From Tetracentron sinense (lineage: Eukaryota; Streptophyta; Magnoliopsida; Trochodendrales; Trochodendraceae), in the NCBI GenBank assembly GCA_015143295.1, contig CM026564.1, forward strand, positions 11,582,416 to 11,646,415: a stretch of 64,000 nucleotides of DNA. Reading direction: 5' to 3'. The translations under genes were made by a program, and so were the position numbers. Under the pieces are notes generated by a model, which saw nothing but the letters and a program-made list of their open reading frames with translations, was not told the origin of the DNA and did no database searches. Below are positions 21,758-32,113 of the stretch, one piece after another. Positions within the stretch are counted from its first letter, which is position 1; each line of letters opens with the position of its first letter.

Positions 21758-21991
21758 TCATGGTTACTTCCTAATTGTTGCATTGTTCTAAAATAGAAAC
21801 ATGTAATCAATGATACTTTATAAATACAAAATTCAAACTATCATACAAGGATAATACTATCAACACTCTATTTGAAGACTCACTTTTTGATTGGGCAGAG
21901 CATTAATTCAAAACATGTGTCTTTCTCTTAATGAAAGAGAATAACAAGTCTTCTCCTTGACACGAAAGTGAGCTTCAAAGAGGACAATGAT
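21758..21991. other. Unassigned sequence between two elements
   Basis: This 234-bp AT-rich stretch lies between the end of the Tat LTR and the truncated start of a chromoviral LTR. It has no coding signal and no similarity to other parts of the window. It may be old target DNA. Confidence 0.4.
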
Positions 21992-23407
21992 ACTTTAGAG
22001 TGAATCTTGGACGACTAATCATGATGTACATGATTTGCTTGACCAACAACCTGCAACAATACGTGGAGCATATACAAGGAGGACAAAATAATGGGGCATA
22101 ACTACAAGCACAATGGAAGTCTAACCAAAACCTCTATGTGTATATATACATGATCCAAGTTTCACAAAATATAATCACAAAAGAAAGTACGGATAGGCCA
22201 GTCAAAATACATCAATCCAATCTCTTAAGCTCACTCCCACATCAAATCACTCAGAATCTACTACCTAGTAGTGGCCCTCGACTTGAGGTTCTTCCACAGG
22301 TTCCTCAACATACTCCCCTCCACCCATAGGCCAGGAGCACAAATGTCGAATGGAGCAGCAGCTCCCTCAGTACCTACCGACATAAACATACGGCTGAGCA
22401 TGGAATACTCAGCGTGTACCTAATACTAACCAACAGTCATAGCATAACAATAGCAATATATACAAGTAGGAAGCAATTCATATGATAACAGGAAAGTAAA
22501 GTAGTTTATAGTCATGCTTGCATCACATAAAAGCCGGTAAAACTCTTGAAATCATCGTGCACTTGACCTGACTTAAAATACTCGTTTCGTGCTTGAAAAC
22601 TTGTCATGTCTGTCTTGCTTGATCTTGTCAAGCGTGCCATGTCATGCGTGTCATGCGTGCCTGCTTGGAATTTAACATGCTCATGTACTTGTGAGATGCG
22701 CTTGTGAGATGCACTTGATAGGGAAGGGAGGCCCTTCTTTAATGAGATGCACTTGAGAGGGAAGGGAGGCCCTTCTTTCATGATATGCACTTGTGCGTGA
22801 GGGGAGACCCCTCATGGGATGGAGGGAAGTGAAAACCCCCTCCTATGAAATGCTTGTTCTTGTCCTCTTGTCAAAAGCGAGGTAAAACATATCGTAAGAT
22901 ATGTCCCACCTCTAACATCCTTATTCTTGAAAATCATCGATAAACCATGTCATGCATGCCGTGCTCGTGGAATTATGTGCATATTTTCATTTGAAATTAA
23001 ATATGACATTTGGGTATTTCAACAATACATAGCATATCAATAATTTGAGCAAATAATTATTCATTCCATTTAGGGAAAGCAAGTAATCACACTATTATAA
23101 ACCCTAGCAATTCCATAAGCTTTTAAGCATTGCATTTCTTAAGTTACAACTCATTTCCTTCACCTTGGCATTTCATCAAACATGTAATGCGTATGTTATT
23201 TTTCATTAGCTAAATCTTACTTTTCTAGATGGGTTAAGCTCATGGCGCACATGTGTGTTTATTATTGATACAATACCCTTCCCATTTCATTCATCACATC
23301 ACGTTCATATGGCATCCATCGTCCAACATCCATCCTCACACCACATCCATTTATCTTCCATTAGGTTCATACATTAGACAAATAAAGAAGGAAAGAAGAA
23401 GGGTATG
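21992..23407 (-). mobile_element. Chromoviral 3' LTR, outer piece
   Basis: From TAGAGTGAATCTTGG onwards this copy matches 48558-49953 almost base for base. It lacks the first 30 bp (TCTCACGACCC...) seen at 48528. A 40-bp GGGAAGGGAGGCCCTTCTTT-type repeat occurs at about 22700-22790. It ends abruptly at 23407, where a different LTR begins (TGTGAGTGCC). No gene; the short frames here are LTR noise. Confidence 0.9.
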
Positions 23408-24060
23408 TGTGAGTGCCTGAATTTTAACCTCCACTCCCGATCAGGATTGAACCCGATGAGGAATAAGCGATAAATTGCAATTGAGTTGAGAGTCGCCACC
23501 TATCTAATTCTGAGGGAAATAGGTCTCTGAAATGGTTGGATAAGGCAAGGTATGGAAGTCAGAGGTTAGGGTAAGGGATTCAGTTGAGTTAGGGGAAGGT
23601 ATTAGGCACCCCTAAACTCCCATCCGGTGATAGTTACCTACTCTCTAAGTCTGAATCAAATAAAGGAAACCATAAAGAAGCTATACCTCGCTTAAAAGCG
23701 ATCCCGGGTGTTGATTGAGCATCTAGGTGGTGGTTGTTTATTTGCTTTTGTACAAATTTTTTGAACTGCGTGGATGGCCAAAAAATACATTAATTAAAGA
23801 GCAAACCCAGCTCTACTTGAAACTGGTGGGATTTCATCACCCACCTCATCACTCTAACTGTGTGAACCCAAAAGAAATTTAATAAAATGAACCAAGATTT
23901 AGAGCCAAATTTAGCTCGGTGTTCATAGGACCATCACAAAATCACTGAATCCTTCATTTTTGAGTCGAATAAGACCACGAGCGCGGGTCCCTATTTCCTA
24001 ACATACCCACAGATCCCTACTACTTTAGTATACTGAGCTCTTAAGTGGCCTCCTCAAAAT
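23408..24060 (-). mobile_element. Fragment of a second Tat/Ogre-type LTR
   Basis: It starts TGTGAGTGCCTGAATTTTAA and contains AGAGTCGCCACCTAT and AGGGGAAGGTATTAGGCACC. These correspond to TGTGAGCACC, AGAGTCGCCACCTAT and GGGGAAGGTGTTAGGTATCC at the start of the LTR at 13480. It is thus the end of a related but distinct LTR. The right limit is uncertain because similarity fades after about 23650. Confidence 0.6.
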
Positions 24061-24490
24061 CTTGTTGGTTAACTGTGCTTGTTGATTTAGGAACACAATC
24101 TAGCCCAAGTTATTCTTTCGGGAATACACTTGTCAAACTACTTGACTGATCCGGCTAGTCTGGGACGTACTTAAGCTTGCCATTGTGCGACACGTCTGTC
24201 TAGGCTACAGATTCTCTTGTAGTTAACTCGTGTTAGTACTGGAAGGTTAGCTTGCGAGTGAAACCTTTGTGAGAACCCTTGAGTGTAAGTCAGTCCGGCG
24301 GATTAAACAAGATAAAATCAGTGGTTCCGCCCACTGTCATAACCTGCTTGCCAACACAGATAAAAAGATAAAGCCCAAAAAACTGTTGATTGTTTAGCTT
24401 TGGCTTAGGGTTATCTTTGTGATCTTTGCACATCATATAGAGTCACTCAGGTTAGTGTCTCATTTGGCAACTTTTTGATAGGTCTTAAGC
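24061..24490. other. Non-coding stretch upstream of an Athila-like gag remnant
   Basis: I see no gene here. By position it could be the leader of the remnant that follows, but no PBS or LTR end is recognisable. Confidence 0.35.
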
Positions 24491-25745
24491 GTGTTTCTTC
24501 AAACATATGCCCAGTTGGGTTCGGCCCATCAACGTTTGATTCAATCTGAGAGTCATTCAAATCCGGGAATTAGCCTCAGCTTCTTCTCCTTCCTCATCCT
24601 CTCCATGGCAGCAGAAAGGCCTCTTACTGAGACATATGCAAATTTCTATAGCCAAAATTTCTATTGCCATGACTCCTATAACCCAAATTCCTATTGCCAA
24701 ACTTATCATCCAGATACTTGGAATCATCATTCCAGTTTCTCTTGGGAGCAAGAGTCTGTTCCACAACAGCAACCATACCATAGCACATATCATTCCGGGT
24801 TTAACCAATCCGCTATACAGTATGATGGACAGTACTCACAGTCGTTGTACCAGCAATTCACCCAAAATTCTTATTTTGATCAACAGAGCGCCCTCCCGAC
24901 TCCTCAATCCTACAATGAGTATACATTGATGAGCTCGAATTGTGAATTGGTACCTGAGCTTCCCTTCTCTGCTCCTCCACAATCTACTCCTAAACTTGGT
25001 CTAGAAGACCTTCTCTCCCAGTTTATGACAAGGCAAGAACAAGCCCTTCAACGTCTAGAACAACGTCTGGATCAATTAGAAGCTGAGAGCGAGATAGGTA
25101 ACTTCCCAAGCCAAACAATTCAAAATCCAATTGAATAGGAGATAGTTTTTGAAGTCGAATTACAGTCAAAGAACCAGAATTTTCAGAGAGAGATCCAAGA
25201 TGATACTGCCCTCTGTTCAGGCAAAACTATTGATATAGGAGTACCACCATCCTTGGTGGCCTCAAAAGCAGCACCTTCTAACCTTAGATCAGAGAATCCC
25301 AATTTCACATCCAACTCCGATGCTTCTACATCTGCACCCAAATTTGATATTCCTGTGCAGATACCTCAGGCTGAGGACAAGCCCATTTGTCTGTTGAAAC
25401 CACCTTTCCCAGAAAGGCTTGTCCAGAATAATCAGGACCAAAAAATTTTAGAGATCAAAGAAGTCTTGAAAAACTTACCAATCAATATCTCGTTCAAGCA
25501 GATTCCACACTATGCGAAGTTCCTCAAAGACTTATGCATAGTCAAGCTGTGTACACAAGCATCTAAGGATCCATTTCTAGTTGCAAAGGCCACTGTGTTC
25601 AAATTCAAGGATCCTGGAAGCCCTACCGTTTAGTGCATCATAACAAATGATTTCATCTGTACGACTTTGCTAGTCCTAGGAACTAGTGTGCATCTCTTGA
25701 GTTTCTCAGTCTATCAACCGTTAGGCTTAAAGGACATACAACCTA
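24491..25745 (+). pseudogene. Athila/Tat-like gag C-terminus and protease remnant
   Basis: An open frame at 24491-25138 encodes a Gln-, Ser- and Tyr-rich protein ending in a coiled segment (TRQEQALQRLEQRLDQLEAE). After a stop, 25253-25633 gives LKPPFPERLVQNNQ and HYAKFLKDL, the conserved junction after Athila/Tat gag. Past another stop the protease follows with LVLGTSVHLLSFSVYQPLGL. There the active-site Asp of the usual L-D-L-G-A-S pattern has become Val. After about 25745 similarity ends, and RT, RNase H and integrase are absent. This is a gag-protease relic of a deleted or non-autonomous element. Confidence 0.75.
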
Positions 25746-25759
25746 CGGGGGTCATTCCA

Positions 25760-27770
25760 AAGCCGCTGGTTGGTGTTGGTTGAGATCGATCTTATCGATC
25801 CTCTCTGTGAAGACTGATGACCTACTCAGTCTCTCCATGTTTCCAACTTGTTTGGGGGTGCATTTATGTACCCCCTTTGTGTCTGGCTGAAGACGTTAAA
25901 CTTAGCGCCGTCGGAAAGGCAATTCCGAGATTCATGAGTTGCATGATTATTTTGGCACTATTTTTCAGGTTGTACGGATCTCATTACTTTTGCAGATACC
26001 TACCAATGTACATTTTTTCCAAGTTGGTAATACCCTTCCTCAACTTTTGCATCTTATAGTCCACAGTCATATCTTTTTGTCTTGGTCATGAGCACCGAGG
26101 ACGGTGCTATCTTTTGTTTGGGGGTGGTATTTTTAAAAACTCATGTTTTCCCTTTTTTTAAAAAAAAAATTTGTTTTCTTTTGCTAACTCTTTGGAGCTT
26201 TAGAGACTGTGAAAGCTTCCGGCCTGTCCCGTAGGCCGCCTAGGAGGTAGAACTCTGGGTTTTGCGGGTAGGATATATAGACTTATTTTCTTTTTATTAA
26301 AAAAAAAAAAGTTTTTCTAGTACTTTCAAAAATGTTTTCAAGTAACTTTACAATGATGAGACCAAAACTAACTGTTAGTCTACTTATTGAAAGGAATGTC
26401 ATCTTTTGAAATACAAGTTAGCACTTAGTTCAGTACTACTTTGGATTGAGATGCTTAGAAAATTCAGATTCGGCACAAATTGCACAAAATCAACATCAGA
26501 GTCATCCTAAGTTCAGATTCTCTAGAGATCCTAGAAGAATATTTGTGGAGACCTAACCCAGTGAGTTTTGAGCATTTCATCATTTCAGAGGGTTATACAA
26601 AGACTCCGAGTCACAAGTTGACCCACAATTTCTTCCAGCCCACACATATTCCTTTGCGAGATCTCATTAATTCTTGATTTGATCATTAAACTCGGAATGA
26701 CATCAAACATTGGGTCATTACAAAAGAACTTTCTTTGTATCCATTCAAGACATTAGACATGATAGTGCAACCCTAGAAAATGATATAGGCCATGTTTGTA
26801 ACTTGTCAGACTTTTTAGCTTACCTAACTTTTACATCTGTAGAAAACCCTTTTGAGCCTTTAATGAAAACCTTTCCATGTCAACCCATTAACCAAAAACC
26901 CAATCCAGATAAGAAATATGACTCGCGACCCTATTTCTGAGAAGGACAAGAGAGTAAATGGTATGGGTACACCATGAAAGATAGAAATCGAGAAAGGAAA
27001 GAAAAACCAAGTGGGTTCAAACTGAAAAGAAAATATGGAAAGCTGAAAAACAATATTGAGCAATCTCAAAAAGATCAAAAAATAAAAGAAGGAAAAGAAA
27101 AAGGAACTGGTGTTACGCCTTCAGGAAAAATTGTAATGAATATTAAGATATCCTCTCAGAACTTTGAATCCTGTGTCCCCTTCTTTTCCTAAACCATTCT
27201 CAAGCCTCAATACAACCTATTAAAGTCCTACTTGATTCTAGGTTAGCACAATCATAAAATGTGGAGAATGGAGAAAGAGAAACTATAGAGTTTGATCTAA
27301 CGTTCCCGAGTGACATGATATTCCTATCATGAGATCTTTTGATTTTATAATGTCTTCCCTTCTAGACAATATATGTGAGAAATTTGCATGTTTCTATTCA
27401 CATATCTCCTCACATATAACTTGAGAGAAAATAAATAAAACCATTTCCGAGTGATTCACTTCTGAGTGGTATAAAAGTGAGAATTGAGGTCAAGACATAT
27501 AATCTTAGAGGTGATCTGAAAATCTCTACTGCCGGATAATGATGATATTGATCACACACACACGCTGAAGCTGACTTTTCTTATGTTGAGTGTCCATTTG
27601 TATTCTTGCTGAAAATTACTGACTGAGTTCTAATTTGTAAATATTTTATTACATCCTTGAAATAATTTGACAAACGGAGTTTTCTCTGAGTAATGAGAAA
27701 CAGTGTGTAGCATGTGTCAAACCCTTTCAAGCTACATTTTTTCACACTAATTGCCAAGGACTGGCAATAT
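25760..27770 (+). other. 3' untranslated part of the Athila-like remnant
   Basis: There is no coding similarity. Two features recall Athila 3' regions: GACGTTAAACTTAGCGCC at about 25888 and GCACCGAGGACGGTGCTA followed by TTTGTTTGGGGGTGG at about 26092-26130. Homopolymer A/T runs at 26155-26170 and 26296-26312 may mark old junctions. Short frames at 26480-27192 look like noise. Confidence 0.5.
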
Positions 27771-27784
27771 GCTGGTTGGGGGTT

Positions 27785-29333
27785 GTGATATTCGCTTAAA
27801 AGTGTTTGTTTTTCACGATTATCCTTTTAGCATTATCGCACTCTTTTACGTAAAACTTGCATTTTTACAAACTTTTCTACGTAAGAGTTCCCTCCATTGC
27901 ATAACACACATATTTCTGGTAAAAATGGTATATTTGCATAGTTTAAACACATTTCTGAAAGTCTAGATACTGAGCCATTTCAATAAACTCTCATTACGTG
28001 TTTTAACTGTCTCAGGAACCCTAACTGGACGATTTTCAAGGACCGGAGGCCGTAGTTAAGCATCAAAGCCCATTACTGAAGACTAAAGAGCCAACAGGCT
28101 ATACCAAGTAGATGCAGACCAAGTATGGGCTAAGCCAAGAGATCACAATTACATAATGAGGCCTAGGGAGTTGAAGAGTCGATTTCCAAGAAAGAGGACT
28201 TGAGTAATAAAGATCACTATACAAGATAAAGGAGAAAAGCTTGCTTAGTTGGTGAAATCTATAGAAGTCTGTGTTAGAGACCAGGGTTCAAAACCCTCTG
28301 CCATCATTTTCTCTTCTTTTTCTCTTTTATTTCTCAAAACCCTAATCTCTCTCTCCTAATCCCATTCGTCCAACCTTAATCATCTTAGCCGTCCATCCTT
28401 ACTTTTCAAAACCCTAGTTAGTTCAAAAACCCTAATCCCATCTCTTTTTCCTAAACCTAGCCACCACCTTCTAGTAAATCTTAGCCACCCATATCACCAA
28501 ACTCTAATCCTAGCCACCCATCTCATTTTCTTTCAAAACCCTAATCCCCTTCCATTTCTTACTTTCTTTCCTAATTTCTCTCCCATCCTAACAACTCACT
28601 TTTCAAAAGTGAAACCCTAATTTTTCTTTTTTCTACGAAATCCTAGCCGTCCATTTCATCACACCCTCTTTCTCTCCAAACCCTAACTATGATCCTATAT
28701 AACCTATACCATCTCTTCCTCTAAAAAATGGTTCCTTCCCCCCTAACTTCTCTTCTTATCTCTCTCTCATTTCTCAACCCCTTTTCTCTCTCTCTCTCTC
28801 TCTCATCTCACGGCTCTCTCTCTCACCTAAGGAGTTCTAAGGTCTCCACAAGCTCACGGCATCACCATTGTCTCGCTCATCTCTTCACGACTGGCCCTAC
28901 GCCTAGGGCTCTCACCATTTGTTTTCTTTTTATTTTTTTCTTATTATTTGATGTTATTGCATTTAATTCAAATTTTGTAGGTGACTTTTTAATTCAATAA
29001 ATAAATTTTCATGTTTGTTATTTCATGCTTACCATCTTTCATTGTTTAATTTGATGCTTTTATTTCATTTCATTAGTAGTTCTTGATAATCTCTTAAAAA
29101 AATGTTTTTTTAAAAAAATTAATCCACCCTTCTCATCTCTCCACCATTTTAATCTTTTTATTTTTTTTATTTTCTTTATTGCACTAACCCTACCAACCTT
29201 GAGTGAGGATTCGACATCCGTAATACCATTGTGCTAATCTTTGCATAATTCATATTTTGCAGGAATTGAAAGGAATCGGATAAAAAAATAATTGTTGAAG
29301 TAGGGAGATTCGTTTCAACGACCGAAAAACCTT
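27785..29333 (+). mobile_element. Probable 3' LTR of the Athila-like remnant
   Basis: A purine tract (GGTTGGGGGT) just before TGTGATATTCGC suggests the PPT and LTR start. The right end near 29333 (TTGTTTCA) is placed because a chromoviral LTR begins at about 29346. The stretch holds a CT microsatellite (28783-28803), six telo-box-like motifs, a TATA box (28696-28702), and a tRNA-like stretch at 28236-28305. No gene is visible: the frame at 28728-29000 starts just downstream of the TATA box but has low-complexity composition. No 5' partner LTR is found. Confidence 0.5.
28337..28702 (+). promoter_or_regulatory. Telo-box-like cluster followed by a TATA box
   Basis: AAACCCTAA or AAACCCTAG occurs at 28337, 28409, 28427, 28536, 28612 and 28678, all in the same orientation. 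TATATAA follows at 28696-28702. Telo-boxes (AAACCCTA) are known plant promoter motifs near TATA boxes of translation-related genes. In this LTR they probably belong to the element's promoter; that is inference. Confidence 0.6.
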
Positions 29334-29520
29334 GTTTCAGTAGTCTAATTAATAAATAATGGAGAAATCAAAAATTCTGAAATACCAGAAATGTTCCTTT
29401 TCGAAACGAATCCAACGCAAGTTGAATCGTCAAAATCCGACTAACGAGTCAAAAGATATGGCCAAAATACCAAGTGGGAAAAAATGAGGAAAATCAGTAA
29501 AATAGGCAAAACACAGACCA

Positions 29521-29675
29521 ACCGGTCGACTGCTCCATCCACCGGTCGACTCGTAGCCCACCGGTCGACCGCTCTACCCACCGGGCGACCGTTATCGCAC
29601 TAATTTTGTATGGAGAATTTTTCCAGAGAGGAGGTTTTGGACCGATCGAAAACTCCAGCCAACCGGTCGACCGCT
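29521..29675. promoter_or_regulatory. Palindrome array (ACCGGTCGAC type), about 20-bp period
   Basis: Sites beginning ACCGGTCGAC or close variants start at 29521, 29541, 29560 and 29580, then 29641 and 29662. Spacings are 20, 19, 20, 61 and 21 bp. The 61-bp gap holds the same TTTTGTATGG...TTTTCCAGAGAG spacer as in the solo LTR. The full palindrome would be ACCGGTCGACCGGT. Right halves are more eroded (CTGCT, CTCGT, CCGCT). The last site ends 78 bp upstream of the TATA box. Confidence 0.8.
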
Positions 29676-30530
29676 CCTCGAGCATTTTGCCTATTCAGTC
29701 TATTTTGGCCGAGATTTTAAGGGTAGGATGGTCATTTGACCACCCCACTTTCTATAAAACCCCCAAATCCATGGGTGAGGGTTTCATAAACCCTCAAGTC
29801 TTGTATTGGGAGATTAGAGAAGAGAGAGAAAGGAAGAGCTAGGGTTTTGCTCAAAACCCATCTCAAGTAAGGATTTTTCTACTCAAGGGATCTAATCTCA
29901 TCTTCCGTCAAGTTCTCCTCCAAGTTTAAAGGTTAGTACACCCTACTAACTTCTTTAGCAATAACCTAGGTTTTCTATTGTGAATGGTGACTTTTGATAT
30001 TATGTTTTCTTTCCTTATGAAATGTAACATCTCCACTAAATATAAACAAGATAAGAAAAAGGTATGGATGTGTGGATGAGACGTTGGTTGAGGCAATTGG
30101 ATGTTGTGATGTATGATGCGAATGTGTGTTGGAAAAAGGTGGATGGGCATTTAAACATAATGAACACATTTTGTATGGTGTGAGGAAAATATATGCATTA
30201 AGAAATCGAAACGAAATGACTATGAATGTGATTGCTCACCAAGTGTTTGATAAAATGCTTAAATGACAATGTGAATGAATGAACTCAAATTATGAAAGCA
30301 TGAATGTAGTTATTCCTTTTAATTGCCTACCTTGATCAAATGCCCTACATATTATCTACATTCCCTTATGTTTATACTCGAAATGGAAATGCTATACCCA
30401 TGTGATTTTCTTATCCAAGTATGTCATCATGGTTATCACTATTGACAAGCACACAAGCACGCATGCATGCATGAACCGGGTTATCCATGAGTAGCTTTAT
30501 ATGATAAATTAAACATGAAAACAAGCATAT

Positions 30531-30721
30531 GTCAAGGAGGTTGGTAGCCCAGGGATGTGCGGGTACTAGCCTCTGGCTCACAAGAAAATGAAATATGTCA
30601 AGGAGGTTGGTAGCCCAAGTGAAGGGTGCTAGCCTCTGGCTCACAAGTGAATGAAAGAAAAAGAAATGTCAAGGAGGCTGGTAGCCCAGGGATATACAGG
30701 TGCTAGCCTCTGGCTCACAAG
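30531..30721. repeat. Tandem repeat, three units of 66-71 bp, in a chromoviral LTR
   Basis: Units start at 30531, 30597 and 30668 with GTCAAGGAGG, contain TTGGTAGCCC or CTGGTAGCCC, and end with CTAGCCTCTGGCTCACAAG. The repeat lies at the LTR position where the solo LTR at 14292 has an unrelated 54-bp repeat. Confidence 0.85.
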
Positions 30722-31417
30722 TATACAAGTCAAGAATGAAACAAGAACAAAGCACGAATGCATGATTTTCACAAGCAAGACCGAGACATGAAAAAGGTTT
30801 CCGAACATGAGTTTTACCGAGGTTTTCGCATTCATGCATGCATGTCAAGACACTGATATTGCTTTATGTTCAATACTATTTATCTTATGATGCTACTGTT
30901 GCCTTGAATTGATACCTTGTATTGTGTTCATCCTTGTTGTGCTTTATTATTGCTATGGTTAGCTAGTAGTTTGTACTCGCTGAGTATTCCATGCTCAACC
31001 GTACCTTTATGTCGGCAGGTACCGGGGAAGCCCTTGACCCTGAGCCTTGGGTCGAGGAAGAGTACGTGGAGGAGAGAGAGTCATCTATCCCATTACTGTC
31101 TCAAGCAGATAGAGACCTTGATGTGTGGCCGTACCTCGATTATTGTTGAGGGGAGAGCATGAGAGGGTTTATAGAGTATTTTGATATTTTGATGGTGGGC
31201 CTGTCGACCTTAGACTTAGACATGTTGTGTATATGTTCACTTGGAATACTATTTCGGTATTATAGAAGAAAAGAAAAAGTAAATTCACGCTTCCGCACTC
31301 TGATTATTATCGTATTATATCATATTTAGTCTTGTTCGTTGCAGGATGGCTTGGCAGGTTCGTTTAGTCACCTCTAAAGTATCCCTTAACTCCTAGGGGG
31401 TATTTTGGGGCCCGACA

Positions 31418-32023
31418 CAAACCATTTGATTCCTTCCCAAATGGAAAACCCTAGGTTAGGATCCCCTTTCTCCTCTCTCACTATCTCTCAAATGTCTTAC
31501 TTAGGGTTTATGAACCCTCAAATGCTTGGGCAGACCCTTTAAGGCAAGGGTGATACGCCCCAAATACGAAAAAGCCCTTACTAAAATTTCTGCAAAACGT
31601 GATATACCGATCAATCGGTGGTAAATACCGAGCGATCGGTGTTCTTGACCGAGCTCTCGGTCAAAAACATGCTCTTTGGAAAATTTTCTCATACAAAAAA
31701 GTTAACCAGTCGATAGATACCGATCGATCGGTTGTGGACTGATCAATTGTTAATTTGGACCGAGCGATCGATTGTGAACCGATCGATCCCTAGCGAACAG
31801 TGCTCTGCAGATTTTTGACCCATTTTACTGTTTTGGCCATATCTTTTGACTCATTCATTAGATTTTGACGATTCAACTTACGTTGGGTTCGTCCTTTGAA
31901 AAGGAATATTTCTAACGTTTTAGAATTTTCAATTTCTCCCTTATTTATTAATTTGACTATGTTAAAGGCCAATTGGCTACGAAAGTACTATTCATTAAGT
32001 ACGAAAAAGTCTGGGGTTCTATA
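31418..32023 (-). mobile_element. Chromoviral 3' LTR, inner piece (LTR start on the minus strand)
   Basis: On the minus strand it begins TATAGAACCCC at 32023, next to the PPT, and aligns with the start of the solo LTR at 14292 (AATTAATAAATAAGG, CGAACCCAACG, AAAGATATGGCCAAAACAG). It runs out at about 31429 in TTTGATTCCTTCCCAAATGG, the same sequence that ends the right LTR at 50110-50131. A palindrome array occupies 31606-31791. Confidence 0.85.
31606..31791. promoter_or_regulatory. Palindrome array in the chromoviral 3' LTR
   Basis: ACCGATCGATCGGT-type sites start at 31606, 31627, 31648, then 31719, 31738, 31759 and 31778. The spacing is 21, 21, 71, 19, 21 and 19 bp. A further weak match lies at 31705. 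The 71-bp gap carries the complement of the TTGTATGA...TTTTCC spacer seen in the related LTRs. The layout (three sites, gap, four sites) matches the solo LTR at 14292. Confidence 0.8.
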
Positions 32024-32037
32024 TCCTCCCCCCTTAC
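32024..32037 (-). promoter_or_regulatory. Polypurine tract of the chromovirus
   Basis: The minus strand reads GTAAGGGGGGAGGA immediately before the 3' LTR start. This is the expected plus-strand primer site. Confidence 0.8.
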
Positions 32038-32113
32038 AAAAATATCGTCCTCGAAATTTGGACGATACTTGCATTATGAGGCCAAAACCAAATTACAAGT
32101 CACATTACAAAAC

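Larger units (their letters stand above)
29346..31417 (+). mobile_element. Chromovirus-type LTR, plus orientation, 5' truncated
   Basis: It aligns with the solo LTR at 14292 from about base 70 of that LTR (AATTAATAAATAA, GCAAGTTGAATCGTC, AAAGATATGGCCAAAA) to the end (TTTGGGGCCCGACA). The first 70 bp are missing. It carries its own palindrome array (29521-29675), a TATA box TATAAAA at 29753-29759 and a 66-bp tandem repeat (30531-30721). Its 3' end abuts the inner piece of the chromoviral 3' LTR. No gene is present. Confidence 0.85.

Noticed and set aside
28728..29000. 90-residue frame just downstream of a TATA box as a real host gene
   Set aside because: It is dominated by Leu/Ser from CT-rich sequence and includes a CT microsatellite. 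It lies in a probable LTR and has no domain.
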